A DNA stretch of 5,635 nt from Deltaproteobacteria bacterium (GTDB lineage: Bacteria > Desulfobacterota > Desulfobacteria > C00003060 > C00003106): contig JAFDAE010000151.1 of assembly GCA_019314005.1 (NCBI GenBank), positions 1-5,635 of the forward strand, in the 5' to 3' direction. Within the stretch, counting starts at the first letter, position 1. Every line of letters begins with the position of its first letter. The notes beneath the pieces are model-generated. The model made no database searches, had not been told where the DNA came from, and saw nothing but the letters and a program-made list of their open reading frames with translations. Positions 1-4,413 of this stretch are shown here, piece by piece. Position numbers and translations under genes: made by a program.

Positions 1-117
1 GGCCCAAATTTCCGCAAGTTTTCGTCAAATAGGCCTGCTATTCTCCTCAAATTTGCGAAAATTTTGTCTCGTTCTCACTCTTTTTCGTTACGGACATAAT
101 TCTCGGACAGCCTCATA
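1..117. other. Non-coding left edge, possible truncated repeat
   Basis: I see no credible coding frame here on either strand; the minus-strand ATG near position 116 runs into a stop after 13 codons. The stretch has local symmetry: AATAG and CTATT flank GCCTG at about 29-43, and a CAAGTTTTCG-like arm on the left roughly matches the complement of CGAAAATTTTG on the right. Two CGGACA copies lie at 91-96 and 104-109. It ends directly at the large palindrome that follows. This looks like the end of a dispersed intergenic repeat cut by the window, but that is inference from composition and symmetry only. Confidence 0.3.
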
Positions 118-261
118 GTGTCTGTTCAGAAATGGTAGATTTTGTTCCAAGACAAGGCCGCACAAAGGTTTCTACCGGAGGCGTAGCAACGCTACGTCGA
201 GGATAGAAACCTGCGGAGAACGCAGTATTGGGACAAGAGATGCTGTTTCTGAACGGGCACT
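117..261 (+). repeat. 145-bp imperfect palindrome (MITE-like or structured-RNA repeat)
   Basis: Every arm is symmetric about position 189. The outer arms are AGTGTCTGTTCAGAAA (117-132) and TTTCTGAACGGGCACT (246-261). Inside are TTGTTCCAA (142-150) with TTGGGACAA (228-236), GGTTTCTA (167-174) with TAGAAACC (204-211), and CGTAGC (182-187) with GCTACG (191-196) around a 3-nt loop. CCGCA (158-162) can pair with TGCGG (212-216) if CAAA bulges out. Many mismatches between the arms are T/G pairs, which would be G.U wobbles in a plus-strand RNA. There is no ORF, and no clear target-site duplication is visible. Its architecture fits a non-autonomous repeat dispersed in the genome; copy number cannot be judged from one window. 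Confidence 0.75.
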
Positions 262-315
262 GTCGTTTCTATGCCACACAACCGCCCAAATGGCAAGGCA
301 TTTCAGATAAATGGA

Positions 316-344
316 TTGTTATCATTCCAGATCTATAGTATAAG
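316..344 (+). promoter_or_regulatory. Sigma70-type promoter for the radical SAM gene
   Basis: A -35 box TTGTTA (316-321) and a -10 box TATAAG (339-344) are separated by exactly 17 bp. The predicted transcript would start near 351 and give a leader of about 30 nt that includes a purine-rich ribosome binding site (GAGAAAAGG, 363-371). The promoter lies downstream of the ATG at 271, which argues for translation starting at 382. No operator-like palindrome overlaps it. Confidence 0.5.
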
Positions 345-381
345 AAATATATTTTTACATAAGAGAAAAGGCTCAATTATC

Positions 382-1320
382 ATGACCTACAAATACCTTT
401 TTGGCCCTGTTCCCTCAAGAAGACTGGGGATGTCACTCGGTGTGGATCTGGTGCCGTTTAAGACATGCACATACAACTGCATCTATTGTGAGTGCGGCAA
501 AACAACACACCTGACCATAAACAGGAAAGAGTATGTCCCATTAAATGAAGTCATAGCGGAACTCAAGGACTATCTTGACCAAAAGCCGGCGCTCGATTTT
601 ATCACCTTTTCCGGTTCCGGCGAACCGACTCTTCATTCCGGCATCGGCAAGATAATCGATTTTTTAAAAACCGAATATCCAAACTATAAAATTTGCCTGC
701 TCACCAATGGGAGTCTTTTTCATCTTGAAGATCTGCGAAAAGAGGTAAGATCGGTCGATCTGATCATCCCTTCGCTTGATGCCGTGTCTGATATAGTGTT
801 CCGAAAGATCAACCGACCTTCCCCCCAATTGAATCCTCAAAAAATAATCGACGGTCTCGTAAGCATGCGCAAGGAATATCCCGACCCGATCTGGCTCGAA
901 ATTTTTATAGTCCCGGGATTAAATGATACAAAATCAGAACTTAAGGCATTAAAGGAAGCCATTCAAAAGATCAAGCCCGACAAAGTGCAATTAAACACGC
1001 TCGACCGGCCCGGGACGGAAGATTGGGTAGATAGCGCAAGCCGAGAGGATTTGGAAACGATTGCCTCATATTTTGGAACCAAACGGACAGAAATCATCGC
1101 CAAGTTTCAGCATAAGGAGAAGAAACCCGCATATAATAAGGACATTGCCGACACCATCCTGAGGACAATTAAGAGACGTCCCTGCACTATAGAGGATCTA
1201 TCTGAGATGCTCGGACTCCGCATAAGTGAACTCAACAAATGGATCCATATACTGATGGAGACAGAAAGGATAGAGACTGAAAAAAAAGAAAGAGGAGTCT
1301 TCTTTAAAGTAAGATACTAA
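382..1320 (+). CDS. Radical SAM protein (COG0731-type) with C-terminal winged helix
   Basis: This 312-residue cytoplasmic protein begins MTYKYLFGPVPSRRLG, a typical opening for bacterial COG0731 radical SAM proteins, which are related to archaeal tRNA wyosine-synthesis enzymes. The motif C29-x3-C33-x2-C36 should bind the [4Fe-4S] cluster that cleaves S-adenosylmethionine, with another cysteine at C38. The GSGEPT motif at 78-83 matches the SAM-contacting glycine-rich strand of the superfamily. Residues from about 248 to the end resemble a winged helix-turn-helix, seen in many bacterial members. The frame is open back to an ATG at 271, but I chose 382 because the family motif starts there, a purine-rich ribosome binding site (363-371) precedes it, and a good promoter lies between the two ATGs. 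The substrate is unknown; an RNA or nucleic-acid target is an inference from the homology and the winged helix. The gene appears monocistronic, with no clear terminator hairpin after the stop. Confidence 0.9.
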   Translation: MTYKYLFGPVPSRRLGMSLGVDLVPFKTCTYNCIYCECGKTTHLTINRKEYVPLNEVIAELKDYLDQKPALDFITFSGSGEPTLHSGIGKIIDFLKTEYPNYKICLLTNGSLFHLEDLRKEVRSVDLIIPSLDAVSDIVFRKINRPSPQLNPQKIIDGLVSMRKEYPDPIWLEIFIVPGLNDTKSELKALKEAIQKIKPDKVQLNTLDRPGTEDWVDSASREDLETIASYFGTKRTEIIAKFQHKEKKPAYNKDIADTILRTIKRRPCTIEDLSEMLGLRISELNKWIHILMETERIETEKKERGVFFKVRY

Positions 1321-1412
1321 ATCCCCCCCACTATTTTTCCTTAAACAAATTGTCCCTATCGTACGATCAGATATATAGATCTCGGATCTTACCGAACAAT
1401 AAAACATTACAT

Positions 1413-1631
1413 GTAACTACTCAGGTTCAAAGTTCCGGGTTCACGGTTCAAGGTTAAACTGGTGAAAGAGGAGTTCGATTCGGAGACGAATGCGGAATTC
1501 ATCCCGTTCTTGCGATATACCAAGCGATCTTGCACGGAAGTCCAGAGCGATCTTTATGTCGCCCTGGATTAGAGTACATATCGCCCAACCGTGAACCGTG
1601 AACCTAACAACCTAACAACCTAAGTAGTTAC
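1413..1631. repeat. Nested inverted-repeat element around a decayed ORF
   Basis: Two pairs of inverted repeats bracket the same core. The outer pair is GTAACTACTCAGGTT (1413-1427) and AACCTAAGTAGTTAC (1617-1631), 14 of 15 complementary. The inner pair is GGTTCACGGTTCAAGGTT (1438-1455) and AACCGTGAACCGTGAACC (1587-1604), 17 of 18. The right side also holds a GTGAACC heptamer twice (1591-1604) and an AACCTAAC-type octamer three times (1601-1624). The core carries the four-helix-bundle gene remnant. The whole reads as a small repeat-bounded insertion that has lost most of its cargo. I see no convincing target-site duplication. The element ends 32 bp before the next start codon. Confidence 0.7.
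1462..1572 (+). pseudogene. Fragment of a four-helix-bundle (23S rRNA IVS-type) protein gene
   Basis: A 36-codon open stretch ends in TAG. It contains EFIPFLRYTKRSCTEVQSDL followed by YVALD, which resembles the middle of the small four-helix-bundle family (TIGR02436, S23/IVP type), where a segment like 'KEFIRFLYIAKGSxxEVxxQLYVALD' is typical. Family members are usually about 115-130 residues; the first helix, the conserved arginine-rich segment and the last helix are missing. After the TAG the frame continues with a Tyr codon two residues on, so the stop may replace a glutamine (CAG to TAG), but this is speculative. The GTG at 1462 has no ribosome binding site worth naming. I therefore call it a remnant, not a gene. 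Intact relatives occur inside 23S rRNA intervening sequences and as free-standing genes; their function is poorly understood. Confidence 0.6.
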
Positions 1632-1663
1632 AAAATATCATATAATACGGAGTTGTTATTTTT

Positions 1664-2890
1664 ATGATTGCGTTACAGGAATTATCTCCAAAGGACCTCT
1701 CTCAAATCAGATATGCCTGTGCCTATCTATTTTCTCCTGACTTAGCGAAGAACAATCAATTTATCCAAAATTTAAGACTTGAATCATTAAGAAAGGCCTT
1801 TAGAAAAAAAGCAAAACAATATCACCCTGACCTTAATAATGGTGACGCACCGGAAATGCTCACAAGGCGTCAGGAACGCTTTATAAAAATAAACGACTCT
1901 TATAACGTCGTAAAGAATTATCTCAGCCAAGAAGAATACGCCCAGGCCGGCACAGTCATAAGAGATAAGCCTAAAATTATTGCTGTGGGAGGAGCAAAAG
2001 GAGGGATAGGAAAGAGCATGTTTGTATCCAATCTCGGAATCTTACTCTCTTCTCTTGGCAAAACAACCACATTAATCGATCTGGACCTGGGAGGCGCTAA
2101 TCTTCACCTGTATTTAGGTGAGACTTCTATTCGTAAGACCATCAACGACTTCTTGAACAAGAAGGCACGGTCATTGTCCGACATTACCATACTGAGTCGA
2201 TACGGCCCTTCGTTTATCGGCGGAGATGGATCCGAACTGGGGGCAGGCAACATTAATTATTTGAGAAAGCTCAAGCTGCTCAAAACGATAAAACAGATCG
2301 ATACAGAATATATTATAATGGACCTTGGAGGAGGCACCTCCTATAATACACTCGATTTTTTCCTTGCCGCAGACTGTCAAATAGTGATCACTACCTGCGA
2401 GCCTGCTGCGTATCTGGAAGCGTATAGCTTTGTTAAAGTAGCTTTGTACCGTAAACTGAATCGAATCTTCAGCTCTGAATCAAAATGGAATAAACAAAAA
2501 GATACTGAATTGACAGAAATAATAAGAGAGGCGACCCATCCCGGCAGTGGGAATGAGATAACATCCATACATGAACTCATTAAGATCATCAAAGATTCAA
2601 GACCAAAACATCTGCATCTTATTCATCAACTCTTGAAAAGTTTTAATCCATACCTCATTGTGAACATGGTCAATGCAGACTCAAATTATAAGGATGTAGT
2701 GACCCGGATTCAGGACGTCTCGAAAAAGATGCTTTCCATTGAGGTAAAACATTTGGGAAACTTCTCATTTGAGTATGAAGTTAAAAATGCTACCAACCAA
2801 TTGAGACCTGTGCTCGCAAAATATCCTCGCGGGAATTTCGCCAAGCAGATGAACGGGATGATCACCAAGCTTTGGCCGAATGGTATATGA
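1664..2890 (+). CDS. J-domain/MinD-ParA-type ATPase fusion protein
   Basis: This 408-residue protein lacks a signal peptide and is expected in the cytoplasm, possibly at the membrane or nucleoid surface. Residues about 10-87 look like a DnaJ J-domain: a basic helix (RKAFRKKAKQYHPD) with the HPD signature at 54-56, followed by a helix ending near 87. From about 103 it is a ParA/MinD-type P-loop ATPase. It has a deviant Walker A motif GGAKGGIGKS (109-118) with the signature lysine K112, a switch-like LIDLDLGGAN (137-146), and a Walker B-type strand ending at D220 in IIMDLGGG. This class usually dimerises on ATP and positions cellular structures; the FlhG/MinD branch fits best. The J-domain would be expected to recruit DnaK/Hsp70. 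A CGGAG ribosome binding site lies at 1648-1652, 11 nt before the ATG. No flagellar, septum-site or partition genes adjoin it, so the cargo is unknown. Confidence 0.88.
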   Translation: MIALQELSPKDLSQIRYACAYLFSPDLAKNNQFIQNLRLESLRKAFRKKAKQYHPDLNNGDAPEMLTRRQERFIKINDSYNVVKNYLSQEEYAQAGTVIRDKPKIIAVGGAKGGIGKSMFVSNLGILLSSLGKTTTLIDLDLGGANLHLYLGETSIRKTINDFLNKKARSLSDITILSRYGPSFIGGDGSELGAGNINYLRKLKLLKTIKQIDTEYIIMDLGGGTSYNTLDFFLAADCQIVITTCEPAAYLEAYSFVKVALYRKLNRIFSSESKWNKQKDTELTEIIREATHPGSGNEITSIHELIKIIKDSRPKHLHLIHQLLKSFNPYLIVNMVNADSNYKDVVTRIQDVSKKMLSIEVKHLGNFSFEYEVKNATNQLRPVLAKYPRGNFAKQMNGMITKLWPNGI

Positions 2891-2910
2891 AAAAAAACAA
2901 CAGTTCATCT

Positions 2911-2978
2911 CACCGCAAAAACGCAAAAAGCGCAAAGTTTTTTAAAGACCTAAGTCTTGCTTTGCGCTCTTTGCGGTG
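2911..2978. repeat. Palindromic CACCGCAAA repeat between convergent genes, possible bidirectional terminator
   Basis: CACCGCAAA (2911-2919) is complementary to TTTGCGGTG (2970-2978), and GCGCAAAG (2930-2937) to CTTTGCGC (2960-2967). A further small stem, AAGAC-CTAA-GTCTT, sits at 2945-2958. The left arm carries one extra 8-bp unit of a CGCAAAAA periodicity, so the two stems are offset by 8 bases. The sequence occupies nearly all of the 105-bp gap between two genes that end facing each other, so it could terminate both. T/A-rich tracts flank the stems (for example TTTTTT at 2938-2943), but there is no textbook U-run right after the outer stem. Similar HACCGCAAAGACGCAAAG-like palindromes are common intergenic repeats in many bacteria, by my recollection. 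Confidence 0.6.
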
Positions 2979-2995
2979 AAAAACGTATCTATTGC

Positions 2996-3763
2996 TTAAA
3001 AACTAATTGTTACCGCAGCATACGGACCGGACATATCGTAGTTTAGTTCCACATCATCAACATCTATATCAAGATGAATTATACGATACCCGCCGTGAAT
3101 ATCAACAAACGGAAACGGGGTAAATGAGATGTCTCCCATAACATCATAGAGAGCGTTCCCCGAATAGCCTATACCGGTTGCTTTTACGCGAGCCTCTAAG
3201 ATGTCGGCAATAAGCCCAACATGAACCCCCACACCAACCATGGGGATGGGCGCGGCAAACGTCTCTTTTTCGGACAGCGCCGGTGTTGTGATCGATTTAA
3301 TCTCCACTTCCCCGTCAACCCACTTTACCTTTGCAATGACTCCTATGGAAAAACCCGCCAGGATATTTTCAAGATCAATGATGTCGTACTGATATTCGGC
3401 ATCTACCATGTCATATTTCAAAGAAGACTTGACATTCTCACCTATTGCATAGGTTTCTCCTTGAAAGACTATCTGCTTTGTAAGAGTTTCTGACCCGGAA
3501 TAATCGATATGCATAGCAGATACGCTGAAATGGTGGTTTCCGAGCCCTACAAATGCTTCAACTACAGGATAGTCTTCATCATCCATTCCAAGATCATCTT
3601 CAAAGTCTATTTTAGTGCCAAGGATACCGCTCTCATCTACCGTAACATCGCCGTCTAACTCCGGGAACCAGTAATATCCTCTAACGCCTACTTCAAGGGC
3701 GTAAGCAGAAAAAGGAATACACAGCAAGCTCAAAAACAACACCGAAACAAGCACTTTTTTCAT
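2996..3763 (-). CDS. Probable outer-membrane beta-barrel protein, function unknown
   Basis: The 255-residue product begins with a clear Sec signal peptide: MKK, a hydrophobic core, and a likely cut after A-Y-A at residue 22. The mature part has no cysteine, many alternating polar/hydrophobic stretches with aromatic residues (such as GVRGYYWFPEL at 26-36), and ends in Phe (YAAVTISF), the usual C-terminal signal for BAM-dependent barrel insertion. These features support an outer-membrane beta-barrel of roughly 8-12 strands. A strongly acidic segment at 53-64 (DFEDDLGMDDED) is probably a turn or loop and could bind cations, which is inference. I do not recognise a specific transporter family. 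Translation start is fixed by an AAGGAGG ribosome binding site five bases upstream. The gene is convergent with the J-domain ATPase and has its own promoter; it follows the cytochrome gene on the same strand but is separated from it by a hairpin. Confidence 0.75.
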   Translation of the reverse strand: MKKVLVSVLFLSLLCIPFSAYALEVGVRGYYWFPELDGDVTVDESGILGTKIDFEDDLGMDDEDYPVVEAFVGLGNHHFSVSAMHIDYSGSETLTKQIVFQGETYAIGENVKSSLKYDMVDAEYQYDIIDLENILAGFSIGVIAKVKWVDGEVEIKSITTPALSEKETFAAPIPMVGVGVHVGLIADILEARVKATGIGYSGNALYDVMGDISFTPFPFVDIHGGYRIIHLDIDVDDVELNYDMSGPYAAVTISF

Positions 3764-3768
3764 ACGGT

Positions 3769-3775
3769 CCTCCTT
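3769..3775 (-). promoter_or_regulatory. Strong Shine-Dalgarno site of the outer-membrane gene
   Basis: On the minus strand this reads AAGGAGG, a perfect anti-16S match, with a 5-nt spacer before the ATG whose first base is 3763. It fixes the start codon and predicts efficient translation, fitting an abundant envelope protein. Confidence 0.8.
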
Positions 3776-3791
3776 TTGAAAAAATTGTTGA

Positions 3792-3821
3792 TGTATAACA
3801 AAAACTTAACAGTACGTTCAA
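3792..3821 (-). promoter_or_regulatory. Candidate promoter of the outer-membrane protein gene
   Basis: On the minus strand a -35-like TTGAAC (3821-3816) and a -10-like TATACA (3797-3792) are separated by 18 bp. Transcription would begin near 3785, leaving a leader of about 20 nt with the strong ribosome binding site. A second -10-like TATAAT (3845-3840) lies further upstream, with only a weak TTTTCA as its -35 box, so a tandem promoter is possible but less supported. The rest of the gap between the gene start and the hairpin at 3966 shows no gene. Confidence 0.4.
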
Positions 3822-3965
3822 TAGTACGAAGTCGCTATTATTATAGATAGTAAACTACGCGATGAAAAGCAATATCTTAATATCTCGGGAATATGATGGT
3901 TTCGTAAAAAATAAATTCTGTCAAAGGGATTGTGAAGAGGAGGGTAAGGGTTTTATTCTATTATT

Positions 3966-3998
3966 ACGGTGCAGGGAGATCAAGCCTCCCTGCACCGT
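3966..3998 (-). terminator. Hairpin at the end of the cytochrome operon
   Basis: A perfect 13-bp stem, ACGGTGCAGGGAG (3966-3978) with CTCCCTGCACCGT (3986-3998), closes a 7-nt loop. It starts five bases beyond the cytochrome stop codon, the right place to end that transcript and to insulate the outer-membrane gene downstream on the same strand. After the stem the minus strand reads AATAATAGAATAAAA, which is AT-rich but not a proper U-tract. It may therefore act mainly as an mRNA-stabilising hairpin or as a weak terminator. Confidence 0.6.
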
Positions 3999-4003
3999 CT
4001 TGT

Positions 4004-4393
4004 CTAGTGTTTTTTCCGGGGATGGCACTCACCGCACGTAATCGGGCCTTTGGCTTCATCCTTGTGGCAACCCTGGCAATTAGCATGGAACGCTTTTACT
4101 GCCGGCATCTTCTTGCCCTCTGCCTCAAGCTTATGGCATGCGGTACAGTCGGACTCTTCGGAATCATCCCAAACGTTTTCACCGTTTTCGTAGATATGAT
4201 GACATTCCAAACAATCAATTCCTAAGTCATCAGCATGAACCGCATGCGAAAAAGCAGCCGCGGGTCTCTCACGTCCCACAAAGATATCATGCTCCAGCCA
4301 CTGAATTTCATCCTGAGCATATGCCGCGCCGAAAATGAAGAGAGATGCCAGACCTGCCACCACTACATATAACGCTATCTTCTTCGTTTTCAT
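4004..4393 (-). CDS. tmcA: Periplasmic tetraheme cytochrome c3, TmcA-like
   Basis: This 129-residue precursor has a Sec signal peptide (MKTKK, hydrophobic core, A-Y-A with cleavage after about residue 26), so the mature protein of about 103 residues lies in the periplasm. Four CxxCH heme-binding motifs are visible at 61-65, 83-87, 106-110 and 120-124. Extra histidines H50 and H53 (in FSHAVH), H66 directly after the first motif, and H103 sit where class III cytochromes c3 supply the distal ligands, so all four hemes can be bis-histidine. The size and pattern match tetraheme cytochrome c3. The TmcB-like gene immediately upstream, 20 bp away, points to the acidic type II c3 TmcA, which takes electrons from hydrogenase or type I c3 and passes them to the membrane complex. 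A GGAGG site (4403-4407) lies 9 nt before the ATG. The assignment to c3 is firm; TmcA specifically is inferred from context. Confidence 0.85.
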   Translation of the reverse strand: MKTKKIALYVVVAGLASLFIFGAAYAQDEIQWLEHDIFVGRERPAAAFSHAVHADDLGIDCLECHHIYENGENVWDDSEESDCTACHKLEAEGKKMPAVKAFHANCQGCHKDEAKGPITCGECHPRKKH

Positions 4394-4413
4394 TCCAATC
4401 TGCCTCCATAACG

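Noticed and set aside
271..381. Upstream in-frame extension of the radical SAM protein from an ATG at 271
   Set aside because: The extra 37 residues do not resemble the family, no ribosome binding site precedes 271, and a good promoter lies between 271 and 382.
1350..1377. Promoter-like TTGTCC and TATATA with 16-bp spacing ahead of the J-domain ATPase gene
   Set aside because: Weak match, nearly 300 bp from the start codon, with the inverted-repeat element in between; not convincing enough to annotate.
1377..1389. AGATC-TCG-GATCT mini-hairpin after the radical SAM gene
   Set aside because: Only a 5-bp stem with no T-tract; too weak for a terminator.
1601..1624. Three AACCTAAC-type octamers considered as a CRISPR or iteron array
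   Set aside because: Units are only 8 bp with no spacers, and they are part of the inverted-repeat element; no replication or cas gene is present.
1641..1646. Perfect TATAAT just upstream of the J-domain ATPase gene
   Set aside because: A start point 6-7 bases downstream would fall at or after the ribosome binding site (1648-1652), and no -35 box is found at the right distance.
3719..3721. Cysteine 15 in the outer-membrane protein signal peptide as a lipobox
   Set aside because: The preceding residues (SLL) do not fit a lipobox, the hydrophobic core continues past it, and a good A-Y-A cut site follows.
3932..4338. Plus-strand ORFs across the cytochrome gene
   Set aside because: They are antisense shadows of a gene with four heme motifs and a signal peptide on the minus strand; no family features or ribosome binding sites.
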